This document shows positions 1 through 6,820 of a DNA stretch of 34,037 nt, piece by piece. The stretch lies in the IMG/VR virus record IMGVR_UViG_3300025118_000072, positions 1-34,037 of that record. One strand, 5' to 3'. The notes below the pieces were generated by a model. That model ran no database searches and was not told the origin of the DNA. It saw nothing but the letters and a program-made list of their open reading frames with translations. This DNA comes from a virus. The first letter of the stretch is position 1. Each line of letters opens with the position of its first letter. A program made the translations under genes and the position numbers.

Positions 1-413
1 CGTTCATCCTCTGACATTTGTAAATATTTATCAACTGCCTTAAGTGCCTTCTGCCTAAACTCCTCAATAGTCACTACATTTATTACTACAAATCTAGTAG
101 TATCAATATTACGACTATCTAAAAGTGCCCTAGTAATGCTATTCTCAGTGTCAAAATAGAGAACATAAGCATCGGGGTTAGTATCAAGAAAGTTCTTAAC
201 AACGGCGAGAGAGAAAAAAGTTTTTCCAGTGCTACTTTCTCCAGCAATGGCAGTGATCTTATTAGAAGACACACCACCATATATACTGCCTGAACACAAC
301 CCATTAAAGATATAACTTCCTGTATCAACGAATTGTTCGACTTCAACAATTTCAGACGCCAGTTTCGTATACTCATCTCCAATTTCTTTTACAATGTCAT
401 TTAAAAAGTCCAT
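1..413 (-). CDS. uvsX: UvsX RecA-like recombinase, N-terminal part (cut by window edge)
   Basis: Reading leftwards from the ATG at 413 the frame stays open to the window edge, giving 137 residues. The protein begins MDFLNDIVKEIGDEY and has a Walker A motif GESSTGKT at residues 58-65, followed by a strand ending in YFDTENS, the RecA-fold pattern of T4 UvsX. UvsX forms filaments on single-stranded DNA and drives strand exchange in recombination-dependent replication, with UvsY as loader; UvsY is also encoded here. Its start codon shares one base with the stop of the upstream 56-aa gene (TGATG), suggesting coupled translation behind the polymerase gene. The C-terminal part, including the DNA-binding loops, lies outside the window. 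Confidence 0.9.
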   Translation of the reverse strand, partial: MDFLNDIVKEIGDEYTKLASEIVEVEQFVDTGSYIFNGLCSGSIYGGVSSNKITAIAGESSTGKTFFSLAVVKNFLDTNPDAYVLYFDTENSITRALLDSRNIDTTRFVVINVVTIEEFRQKALKAVDKYLQMSEDE

Positions 414-583
414 CAACATACCATCCCATACTGTTCACGTAAAATTTTCTTATAGGGTCCATCGGGATTTTCATCCCTAACCTCTTTAATAGTTTTCATT
501 TTTTGATAAAGTGCAGCATCACCACCAAGACGCATTGCACTTACTAATGTTGCTAATTCTTTGTCGTTAATCGGTAAATCCAT
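413..583 (-). CDS. 56-aa hypothetical protein between gp43 and uvsX
   Basis: A 56-residue protein starting MDLPINDKELATLVSAMRLG. The ATG at 583 overlaps the gp43 stop (TAATG) and its stop overlaps the uvsX start (TGATG), so it is tightly packed between two replication genes. The frame also runs upstream into gp43, but the coupled ATG is the natural start. The sequence is helical, charged and soluble, without cysteines except near the end, and has no motif I recognise. Position suggests co-translation with the polymerase and recombinase, but function is unknown. Confidence 0.72.
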   Translation of the reverse strand: MDLPINDKELATLVSAMRLGGDAALYQKMKTIKEVRDENPDGPYKKILREQYGMVC

Positions 584-3078
584 TAGGCAAAAAATGATTC
601 CAGGTTTACTGTTTTTTCTACATTCCAACCGATCGCATCAAGAATAGTCTTAAGGGGCTCAAGGAAAGCTTTGTTGAATTGTAGTTCATAATCGATGTAC
701 TTGTCAACACCTATTTCCCTAGGGAACTCTGAAATAAATGAAATCACGTTCTCTCTGATGGGGTTGGCTTTCTTAAGATAGATGAACTTAATCTTCTCAC
801 CGTTGTTGATATAGGAATACTTGTTCTGTAGTCCCTTCTCTTTAATGTAATAATTATATAGAAGAGCACCACGAACATGAATAGGAGAACCCTTGGCGTA
901 GATAGTTGAATGACTCTTATGTTTCTTCACATCGGATACTGATCTAGGGAATGCAATATCCTCAGGTGGTAAATTATTGAACTCTTGGCGCGAATCCTCA
1001 ATAAACTTAATCACATCATCTTCAGTTCCGTTCATCATTAACTTAAGGGCATCTTTAATCATGGTCCTACATGGTGCAGGAGTCGATGACTTCACAGCCT
1101 CGATACCCATGATCTTCAGTTTAGGTTCTGAATATCTTACCCCTTCACTATCCCACACATTGAGAATGTATCTCTTCTTTGCTGTCCAGATTCCACGGTC
1201 TGCGATGTTCTCGCGTTTCATCTGCATCTTTTGATCGTATGCGTTTACATAAGTCGCCAATTCCTGATACGACGCGTCGATAAATGGTTCCAGTTTTTCT
1301 TCACATATCTTGTTAAGTAAGGATACAACTGCTGTTTTATCACCAGACTTAGAACTAAGGAATTTATCAACAATAGGTCCAAAGTTAATATAGATTGAGT
1401 CAGTGTCAGATGCAATGACATAATCAATGTCTTTAGTTTCTAATAGGTTATTCAGATATCCATTTACCTTATTTTCAATCCAACGAATAGATGTTTGTCC
1501 CGAAAGTGTAATAGCTTCAGCATTTGCAAGTTTAAAGAACCTAAAGTATTGGTTACCAATAGCACCATAACAAGAGTTCAGTGCGATCTTACGAGCCATC
1601 TGAAAGTTATTGTATTTTGCAATATCTTTCTCTAGTTGTTTAGTAGGTGTCTTCTCATACTCCTGTTTGGCCTGGAGCATTTTCTTCTTATAGATCTTAC
1701 GTTCTGCATACATCTTCTCCATGAGTTTAGGTAGGAATCCTTTGATGTCTTTACGGAACATAGCGCCATTGGCGCACACAGCATAGTCCTTATACATCTC
1801 AAAGTCTAGTTCCTTACCCAGGATCTTGTCACAGGTGACAGATGGATGCTTCTCCTCCACCAGTGTCTCCGGAGAAATATTGTACTGCATCATCAGGTGC
1901 GGATACAGGGAGTTAAGGTCAAAAGACACCACCCAGTCATAGACGCCGGGTTCTGGTTGTTTTACGTAGGCACCTTCATACCTCTTATCCTTATCCGATC
2001 GGTCACGGGGAGGGATAACAATATCTCTCTTCTTGAGGTAGTTATAGATGATTGTGTCCCACATACGAACCTGGAACATCACATCAACAAAGTTCACCTT
2101 GGCGTCGTATGCCATGGTCAATGCCAACTCAATCAGTTTCATCTTGTCTTCCATCCGGTCAACAAGTTCCACGTCCTTGATGTTGTAGTCTACAAACTTC
2201 TTCCAGTTACCAGTATAGAAATCTTTGAAGGTATCGAACTCACTGTGGTCCAGTTTCTTCTGACCGAGTTCTACCTCTGCGATATAGTCCAGTCGATAAC
2301 TCTCTCGGTTTGTATAGGTAAACTTCTTATACAGTTCCAGATAATCCAGTGTGGTAACACCAGCAATGTCAAAGATATTAAACTCACGACCCATGATAAC
2401 CACACTTTCTTGGCTAACAATACCCCAAGGGGACATCAGTTTAAGTTTCTTTGTTCCCATGATCCGATCAATACGACCACAAAGATATGGGATATCATAC
2501 AGACGACAATTCCAACCAGTCACAACCTCAGGAGGATTGGTGTTCCACCAATACAAGAATGAATTCAACATTGCAATCTCATCATCAAAATGATAATAAG
2601 TTACGTTATCTTGTGATGGAGTATAAGGCTTTCTGCCCCAGGTCTTGATCTGTTTGGTGGCATAGTCCTGAATGGAAATAGCCAACAACTCCTCAGCACA
2701 ATTTTCCGGATCAGGGAATCCCTCTTCCGATTTAACCTCGATGTCGATTGTTACAAGATTGATCTTCTTGATATCAAACTTAATCTCATCTTCAGGATAT
2801 TTGTCAGAGATGTATTGAAATACATAACGGTCATTACCGTAAATCTTAAAATTATCTACCTCACCATACTTCCTGTAGAAGTCTCTACACTCACGTACTC
2901 CTCCAGGTTGAATAGGTTCTACATTCTCACCCTCAAGAGTTTTATACTTCGACTCTCGCTTTGACTTAACGAATAGTGTGGGGGAATACTCTTCTTTAAA
3001 GTTTACACTTTGTCCATTCTCATAACCACGCACCAGGAAGTTGTTACCAACCACCTGGACATTCGTATAAAACCTCAT
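583..3078 (-). CDS. 43: DNA polymerase, family B (T4 gp43)
   Basis: An 831-residue family B replicative polymerase, somewhat shorter than T4 gp43 (898). The N-terminal part carries the proofreading 3'-5' exonuclease: Exo I is TIDIEV with D112 and E114, and Exo II is around GWNCRLYDIPYL. The polymerase domain shows motif A (FDLNSLYPHLMMQYNIS), motif B (KIALNSCYGAIGN) and motif C (ASDTDSIYI, the catalytic DTD pair). It copies phage DNA together with clamp gp45 and loader gp44/62, encoded upstream in the same direction. The start overlaps the stop of the preceding Sm-like gene as ATGA. Transcription probably begins at the sigma70-like promoter at 3652-3680. No intein or split is seen, and all catalytic motifs are intact. 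Confidence 0.97.
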   Translation of the reverse strand: MRFYTNVQVVGNNFLVRGYENGQSVNFKEEYSPTLFVKSKRESKYKTLEGENVEPIQPGGVRECRDFYRKYGEVDNFKIYGNDRYVFQYISDKYPEDEIKFDIKKINLVTIDIEVKSEEGFPDPENCAEELLAISIQDYATKQIKTWGRKPYTPSQDNVTYYHFDDEIAMLNSFLYWWNTNPPEVVTGWNCRLYDIPYLCGRIDRIMGTKKLKLMSPWGIVSQESVVIMGREFNIFDIAGVTTLDYLELYKKFTYTNRESYRLDYIAEVELGQKKLDHSEFDTFKDFYTGNWKKFVDYNIKDVELVDRMEDKMKLIELALTMAYDAKVNFVDVMFQVRMWDTIIYNYLKKRDIVIPPRDRSDKDKRYEGAYVKQPEPGVYDWVVSFDLNSLYPHLMMQYNISPETLVEEKHPSVTCDKILGKELDFEMYKDYAVCANGAMFRKDIKGFLPKLMEKMYAERKIYKKKMLQAKQEYEKTPTKQLEKDIAKYNNFQMARKIALNSCYGAIGNQYFRFFKLANAEAITLSGQTSIRWIENKVNGYLNNLLETKDIDYVIASDTDSIYINFGPIVDKFLSSKSGDKTAVVSLLNKICEEKLEPFIDASYQELATYVNAYDQKMQMKRENIADRGIWTAKKRYILNVWDSEGVRYSEPKLKIMGIEAVKSSTPAPCRTMIKDALKLMMNGTEDDVIKFIEDSRQEFNNLPPEDIAFPRSVSDVKKHKSHSTIYAKGSPIHVRGALLYNYYIKEKGLQNKYSYINNGEKIKFIYLKKANPIRENVISFISEFPREIGVDKYIDYELQFNKAFLEPLKTILDAIGWNVEKTVNLESFFA

Positions 3079-3332
3079 TCCTTCACCAGAGTCTCGTATT
3101 TGTCAATTAGTTTACCGTTGGGATCCGCAATCGTCAAGATCTTATCTGAGTGGATCATGAATGTGTTTTGACTGGTAATATCTACCAACCATGGTTGCAT
3201 AGTTCCGTCACTCTGTAGAATGAATGGTTCGATCAACCTACAATCAGGTTCACCAAGCTCAGTAGATACTTCTTCAATCTGTGTTATCAGTTTGAAGTTC
3301 GTCTCCAGAACCAGAATTTTTAGGGGTTTCAT
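3075..3332 (-). CDS. Small Sm-like-barrel protein, family copy A
   Basis: An 85-residue protein directly upstream of gp43 (ATGA overlap). It shares a pattern with three other proteins in this window (3274-3627, 5388-5672, 16761-17150): an N-terminal strand (LKILVLETN), an IEP/YP-type turn, a central PW (here MQPWLVD), a hydrophobic strand (DKILTIADP) and a C-terminal helix ending in KYET. Size and predicted five-strand layout resemble an Sm/SH3-like small beta barrel; this is inference from pattern only. Its first 59 bases overlap the end of the upstream paralogue in another frame, which is unusually long for this phage. The start is chosen because the first strand aligns with the paralogues from residue 3. 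Role unknown; an RNA-binding or protein-adaptor role is possible. Confidence 0.75.
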   Translation of the reverse strand: MKPLKILVLETNFKLITQIEEVSTELGEPDCRLIEPFILQSDGTMQPWLVDITSQNTFMIHSDKILTIADPNGKLIDKYETLVKE

Positions 3333-3627
3333 ACTTCTTAACTCCTTCAGTGTACATATTCAATAATTGGTTAACTGGTTCTGTAATAGTCACAATCCAG
3401 TCAGATACAACAGGTATGGTCTTATCTTTAGTCAACGGCATCCAAGGAAGAAGTTGAATTTTAGAAGGAACTCTGGAAGAACCATCGGTAGTCTCTACGG
3501 TAGCAGAAAGATTAACGCGACAAGGGTATTTAAGGTAGTAACCCACAACCTTTTCCTCTACAACCATCTCCGAAACATCTGCTATTACATCTTCACCAGA
3601 CTTCAGCAGCAGCAATTTGATACTCAT
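3274..3627 (-). CDS. Small Sm-like-barrel protein, family copy B
   Basis: A 117-residue protein, first gene after the promoter at 3652-3680. It begins MSIKLLLLKSGEDVIADVSE, has YPCRV in the middle, LLPWMPLT as the PW motif, then SDWIVTITEP and a helix ending KKYETPKN, followed by a polar tail. The same landmarks occur in copies A, C and D, and KSGEDVIADV matches NTGEEVIYTQ of copy C and KCGDEIFAKV of copy D. It sits where T4 has gene 42 (dCMP hydroxymethylase), between regA and 43. The leader between the predicted transcription start and the ATG is about 20 nt and holds AGGAAAA. Function is unknown. Confidence 0.78.
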   Translation of the reverse strand: MSIKLLLLKSGEDVIADVSEMVVEEKVVGYYLKYPCRVNLSATVETTDGSSRVPSKIQLLPWMPLTKDKTIPVVSDWIVTITEPVNQLLNMYTEGVKKYETPKNSGSGDELQTDNTD

Positions 3628-3651
3628 TTGTTTACAAGTTTTCCTAGATTA

Positions 3652-3680
3652 ATTATACCATAAAAAAAACGGGGCGTCAA
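3652..3680 (-). promoter_or_regulatory. Sigma70-type promoter for the gp43 operon
   Basis: On the minus strand TTGACG (plus 3675-3680) is followed after exactly 17 nt by TATAAT (plus 3652-3657), a near-consensus host sigma70 promoter. The -35 hexamer lies inside the 3' arm of the hsp20 terminator hairpin and the T-tract forms part of the spacer. It would start transcription near 3645, upstream of Sm-like copies B and A, gp43 and uvsX. Confidence 0.75.
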
Positions 3681-3702
3681 CTGGATTGTGCCAGTTGCCC
3701 CG
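3662..3702 (-). terminator. Intrinsic terminator after hsp20
   Basis: Minus-strand hairpin with arms at 3691-3702 and 3670-3684: 12 base pairs (CGGGGCAACTGG against CCAGTTG and CCCCG) with a 3-nt bulge and a 6-nt loop, followed by eight T residues (plus 3662-3669). It lies 27 nt after the hsp20 stop. It is the strongest terminator in the window. Confidence 0.88.
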
Positions 3703-3728
3703 CTGGTCGTGCGACGACGATACTCTAT

Positions 3729-4154
3729 TTAGAGGTATTCCCTTCGTTGGTGGTGTTCGGGAACAACTTTAGTGAGGGTGACTGAGAGAAGTCCGTCTTC
3801 AAATACGACGTTGGAGATTTCAGTGTCTTCAGCAAGGGTCCAGGCTCTTGTAAAGTCTCTTTGAGCCAGTCCCTGATGGATAAACGTCTGTTCTTCATTG
3901 GAAACTTTCTTCCCTTCGACATAAAGTTTTCCATACTCGGTGTAAGCATGCACCTCCTCCTTTTTAAATCCTGCTAATGCAATCTCCAAGCGTGTTTCAT
4001 TACCATTCACTTGGATAACATTATATGGAGGATAATTTGTTGTAGTTGCGTTAAATACCTGATCGAAATAGTCTCCCATTCCAATCGAATTCCTGGTCAT
4101 ACGATCCAATAGCTGGTCCAAATTGGCAGCATTGTACTTCGTTAAGTTAGTCAT
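3729..4154 (-). CDS. hsp20: Small heat shock protein Hsp20 (IbpA class)
   Basis: A 141-residue alpha-crystallin protein, an ATP-independent holdase that keeps unfolding proteins soluble. The alpha-crystallin domain runs from YPPYNVIQ (residues 41-48) through LAGFKKEEV and GLAQRDFTRAWTLAED to FEDGLLSVTL (118-127), the usual closing motif. The C-terminus (VPEHHQRREYL) lacks a clear I-x-I motif, so oligomer contacts may differ. The ATG at 4154 is preferred over upstream codons because AAGGAG lies about 8 nt before it. hsp20 is a well-known accessory gene of T4-like cyanophages. It has its own apparent -10 element (4215-4220) and its own terminator, so it behaves as a single-gene unit between regA and the gp43 operon. 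Confidence 0.95.
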   Translation of the reverse strand: MTNLTKYNAANLDQLLDRMTRNSIGMGDYFDQVFNATTTNYPPYNVIQVNGNETRLEIALAGFKKEEVHAYTEYGKLYVEGKKVSNEEQTFIHQGLAQRDFTRAWTLAEDTEISNVVFEDGLLSVTLTKVVPEHHQRREYL

Positions 4155-4214
4155 GTGACTTCTCCTTAGTAAGCGAGAGTGTGTTGTGTGGACCCTTTCG
4201 GCATCCATGTACTA

Positions 4215-4220
4215 ATTATA
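4215..4220 (-). promoter_or_regulatory. Possible -10 element for hsp20
   Basis: A perfect TATAAT lies 60 nt upstream of the hsp20 start and just after the hairpin at 4235-4262. No TTGACA-like hexamer is found at 16-18 nt spacing, so only the -10 is supported. Confidence 0.4.
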
Positions 4221-4386
4221 ATAGATTGCACAAATAAGAGGGTGTGAAAACCCCCTTATTGTTGTTCGGTTTTCTGGGGTCAAAGTCTGGATCGTAATCC
4301 GGTTCCCTTGGATCTATACGGGGATCCCACCAATAAAACTGACATTGGTGTAATCTTAAATGGCACAGTGGCTTACTAAGTTCCAT
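4216..4386 (-). CDS. Putative 56-aa acidic/proline-rich small protein
   Basis: The ATG at 4386 overlaps the regA stop (TAATG) and opens a 56-codon frame starting MELSKPLCHLRLHQCQFYWW. The middle is a run of D-P dipeptides (residues 22-37: DPRIDPREPDYDPDFD), which looks like selected protein sequence rather than noise. The last 15 or so codons run through the terminator-like hairpin at 4235-4262, and the stop lies beyond it. That makes the 3' end doubtful: the message may end before the stop codon, or the hairpin may be inefficient. No family is recognised. Confidence 0.5.
   Translation of the reverse strand: MELSKPLCHLRLHQCQFYWWDPRIDPREPDYDPDFDPRKPNNNKGVFTPSYLCNLL
4235..4262 (-). terminator. 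Hairpin after regA, probable terminator
   Basis: The minus strand has a 10-bp stem, AATAAGGGGG against CCCTCTTATT (one G-T pair), with an 8-nt loop TTTTCACA. The downstream tract is T-rich but short (TTATTTGTG), so termination may be partial. It separates the gp45-regA cluster from hsp20. Confidence 0.55.
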
Positions 4387-4823
4387 TAACCCTCTTCTTC
4401 GGATTTACCTCTCTTACCAATATTATACTTCTGCTCTAACACCCACTCTTGCTTATCCTTATACGACAACACTTTAATCTGGTTGAGGGGTGCGATGTCA
4501 AGAACATCATCTTCTTTGACTATCGTAATGAGTCCCCAATCAGCAAGAAGCTTAGTAATACGATTCCTACGCTGAACATCGTTAATAGTAAGATTAGCGT
4601 ACTTACCATCAAGGGCAAACAACTCTTTGAAGTGAACGATAAAATACTTACCTTGCTTATGAAGGATGTGACAAGACTGATATAGTTTCCTTTCTTTTCT
4701 GGATGCTACACCGATACGTGTAAGGGTTTCTCTCACTTTAAGAAAGTCATCAGGTTCATTAAGTTTGATCTCAACCATCTGGCTCTGAGACCAACTAACC
4801 TGAGGCTCAACAATATTTGTCAT
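4386..4823 (-). CDS. regA: RegA translational repressor
   Basis: A 145-residue homologue of T4 RegA, which binds mRNA near start codons of early genes (including 44, 45 and regA itself in T4) and blocks translation. Diagnostic matches to T4 are EPDDFLKVRETLTRIG, YQSCHILHKQGKYFIVHFKE and LLADWGLITIV, and the end WVLEQKYNIG. The protein carries about 15 extra N-terminal residues; a second ATG at 4778 (MVEIKLNEPDDFL) aligns with the T4 start and could be the true one. The ATG at 4823 overlaps the gp62 stop as ATGA, which favours the longer form. Gene order 45-44-62-regA is as in T4, with insertions. Confidence 0.95.
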   Translation of the reverse strand: MTNIVEPQVSWSQSQMVEIKLNEPDDFLKVRETLTRIGVASRKERKLYQSCHILHKQGKYFIVHFKELFALDGKYANLTINDVQRRNRITKLLADWGLITIVKEDDVLDIAPLNQIKVLSYKDKQEWVLEQKYNIGKRGKSEEEG

Positions 4824-5203
4824 TTAGTACCACCAGTGTCAAGTCGTTGTTTGATAAAATCAATTTGTTCATCAGATAAGATTTTCAGAACTTGAGATGC
4901 TTTCTCATTACTATAACCATAGTATTGTTTGACATACTCTATGTCTGATACCTTCTCCTTACGTAGCCAAGGAGAAAATCTCTTCTTCTTTCTCAATATA
5001 TTTAGATAAAAATTATATTGCATATCCTTATCCAAGAAATGATACTTGTTCATTTCATTAGAGAATAACACACAATCCAAGTGACCTGACAAACATTTAT
5101 TGACAATAAAGGATGGGTACTCCTTGATAAGAGTGGAGTCTTCTTTAATAAGATTCTCCTTATTAAAGTTGATGGAGTTGAGCCAATCCTTAAGTTCTGT
5201 CAT
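4820..5203 (-). CDS. 62: Clamp loader small subunit (T4 gp62)
   Basis: A 127-residue homologue of gp62, the single small subunit that joins four gp44 ATPases to open the gp45 clamp and load it at primer-template junctions. Recognisable stretches are KEYPSFIVNKCLSGHLD, LFSNEMNKYHFLDKDMQY and the basic run RKKKRFSPWLRKE. It is clearly shorter than T4 gp62 (187 aa), the missing part being C-terminal to the conserved block. The start is the ATG at 5203, overlapping the preceding stop (TAATG); the upstream TTG is not needed. It overlaps regA by 4 nt. Confidence 0.92.
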   Translation of the reverse strand: MTELKDWLNSINFNKENLIKEDSTLIKEYPSFIVNKCLSGHLDCVLFSNEMNKYHFLDKDMQYNFYLNILRKKKRFSPWLRKEKVSDIEYVKQYYGYSNEKASQVLKILSDEQIDFIKQRLDTGGTK

Positions 5204-5388
5204 TACCAATGATCAACGTTTGCAATATACTGGTAGATCAAACTCCACCCAAATTCATATGTACTACCAGTCTCATCCTGAAGATAGAAAGGTAGTGTAG
5301 GAAATATTTTCTTTGCTGAATAGAATTGACTGATAACAGTATAGTCATCATCAATACATCTCTCTTTCTCCAACTCTTCTTCACTCAT
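5203..5388 (-). CDS. 61-aa hypothetical protein upstream of gp62
   Basis: A 61-residue acidic, aromatic-rich protein starting MSEEELEKERCIDDDYTVIS and ending in VDHW. Its ATG overlaps the preceding stop (TGATG) and its stop overlaps the gp62 start (TAATG), so it is co-translated with clamp-loader genes. No signal peptide or membrane segment is seen and I do not recognise the family. Location between Sm-like copy C and gp62 suggests a replication-time role, unproven. Confidence 0.75.
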   Translation of the reverse strand: MSEEELEKERCIDDDYTVISQFYSAKKIFPTLPFYLQDETGSTYEFGWSLIYQYIANVDHW

Positions 5389-5672
5389 CACAGAATCAGT
5401 TTCTTACTGGGAGTTTCAATCTTGGAGAAGATCTTCTTGTAGTTATCTACAACCATCTCTCTTGCTTCGATCACATAAACAATATAATCTTTAGAGATTT
5501 TGATTGTCTGACCTTCATCAGAAAGATATGACCAAGGAGAAAAACCAATCTGACCCTGTGCATTAGGTAAAGCGACTAAAGCATTCTCAACTTCAACATA
5601 ATCATCAGTTTCATTTACTTGGGTGTAGATTACCTCTTCACCGGTATTCATTCGTAATACTTTGACTTCCAT
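5388..5672 (-). CDS. Small Sm-like-barrel protein, family copy C
   Basis: A 94-residue protein in the clamp-loader cluster. It starts MEVKVLRMNTGEEVIYTQVN and shows the family pattern: first strand with GEEVI, a central ALPNAQ turn, FSPWSYLS as the PW motif, then ISKDYIVYVIEAR and a C-terminal helix ending KIETPSK. ETP also ends copy B. The ATG at 5672 is preferred to the upstream TTG; no clear Shine-Dalgarno is visible. Its stop overlaps the next start (TGATG). The fold is an inference; no catalytic residues are seen. Confidence 0.75.
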   Translation of the reverse strand: MEVKVLRMNTGEEVIYTQVNETDDYVEVENALVALPNAQGQIGFSPWSYLSDEGQTIKISKDYIVYVIEAREMVVDNYKKIFSKIETPSKKLIL

Positions 5673-5685
5673 AATCAATTCAGTG

Positions 5686-5874
5686 TTAGTGTATGTACTC
5701 TAATGTGATAGACCTACTATTGTCAATAAATTCTGTTATACTCTCTCGTACAATCTTAATCTCATTTTTAACCTCTCGATATCCTGAGCCGACATAAACT
5801 TGCCCTACCACTACTGAGACAGTTGCAATGCCCCAGAATACATAATACCAATTTGATTTAATTTGTTTAATCAT
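5686..5874 (-). CDS. 62-aa single-pass membrane protein
   Basis: A small protein starting MIKQIKSNWYYVFWGIATVS. Residues about 10-31 form one hydrophobic segment, preceded by basic residues, so the N-terminus is probably cytoplasmic; the rest (SGYREVKNEIKIVRE onwards) is an amphipathic helix. The start overlaps the gp44 stop as ATGA. A membrane protein wedged between clamp-loader subunits could tether or signal, but nothing identifies its function. Confidence 0.7.
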   Translation of the reverse strand: MIKQIKSNWYYVFWGIATVSVVVGQVYVGSGYREVKNEIKIVRESITEFIDNSRSITLEYIH

Positions 5875-6818
5875 TTAAAGTTACACTCAATCATAATTTC
5901 AGTTAGACAAGCCAACATATTTATTTCTTGGTCCGCGACGAAAGAACTCTGATACTGATACTTAGCAATAATGAGAACAGCAGCAGCAATCCCTGAACCA
6001 TCCAATTTTGTATATACAGAATCGTATATGCTGCGAAGCAAGACGTTAGGATCGTTGTCAAGATTATCGACCACCCACTTACGTACCTTTGGGAAGTCTT
6101 TTGCTTTGAGTTGTTTGAAGAGTTCATCTGTTTTAACATTAGAGAATGCTGCAAGGATACCGGTGTCAATCTTACCACTGACAGAGTATCGTTGTAACTC
6201 ATTTAGGACACGTCTCCAGTCGGGGAAGTGTTTCTGAATAAGTTCGACCAGGACCTTGTTATCATATTCAACACTTTCTGCAGCCAAGATTTCTTGGAGA
6301 CGTTTGAAGAACTGACCTGCAACTCCCTGTCTCTCTTTTCCCTTAATGGCAAAGTCGATGACTGCACATCGGGAGTGGAGGGGAGCAATGATCTTATTTT
6401 TATAGTTGCAAGTGAAGATGAATCTACAATTACCAATGAACTCCTCAGTAAACGCCCGTAGGCAGAGTTGAACATCCGGGGTTGTGTTGTCAGCTTCGTC
6501 AATGATAATGACTTTGTGTTTAGAATCTGACGAAAGTGAGACGGTCGAAGCAAAGTTTTTCGCATTGTTTCTGACAGTATCAAGGAATCGTCCTTCATCT
6601 GATCCGTTGATAACATAATAATCTACTCCAAGTTCATGACAAAGTGCTTTGGCCACTGTGGTTTTACCACATCCAGGTGGACCAGACAAAAGTAGATTAG
6701 GTACTTCACCCTTATCTACAAATTGTTTAAACATATTCTTGATTCCCTCAGGGAGAATACAATCTTCAATAGTCTGAGGTCGATAAGATTCAACCCAGAC
6801 AAATTCATTACGACTCAT
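5871..6818 (-). CDS. 44: Clamp loader ATPase subunit (T4 gp44)
   Basis: A 315-residue AAA+ ATPase (T4 gp44 is 319) that with gp62 loads the gp45 clamp. It starts MSRNEFVWVESYRPQTIEDC, the typical RFC-like box. Walker A is GPPGCGKT at residues 46-53, Walker B is VIIIDEAD at 103-110, sensor 1 is in FIFTCNYKNKI (134-143), and the SRC motif with the arginine finger is at 149-151. The C-terminal part matches the collar domain. All key residues are present. It lies between the 2OG oxygenase and a small membrane protein gene rather than directly after gp45 as in T4. Confidence 0.97.
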   Translation of the reverse strand: MSRNEFVWVESYRPQTIEDCILPEGIKNMFKQFVDKGEVPNLLLSGPPGCGKTTVAKALCHELGVDYYVINGSDEGRFLDTVRNNAKNFASTVSLSSDSKHKVIIIDEADNTTPDVQLCLRAFTEEFIGNCRFIFTCNYKNKIIAPLHSRCAVIDFAIKGKERQGVAGQFFKRLQEILAAESVEYDNKVLVELIQKHFPDWRRVLNELQRYSVSGKIDTGILAAFSNVKTDELFKQLKAKDFPKVRKWVVDNLDNDPNVLLRSIYDSVYTKLDGSGIAAAVLIIAKYQYQSSFVADQEINMLACLTEIMIECNFK

Positions 6819-6820
6819 AA

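Noticed and set aside
26-32. TATTTAT (late-promoter-like on the minus strand) inside uvsX
   Set aside because: It lies within coding sequence with no gene start close downstream in the window; similar chance hits occur in gp44, uvsW and the coiled-coil gene.
119-382. 87-codon minus frame near the left edge
   Set aside because: Out-of-frame shadow of UvsX, whose Walker A region is read clearly in the neighbouring frame.
1846-2562. 238-codon plus-strand open frame
   Set aside because: It lies antisense to the polymerase exonuclease region; gp43 motifs are intact and no promoter or ribosome site supports the plus frame.
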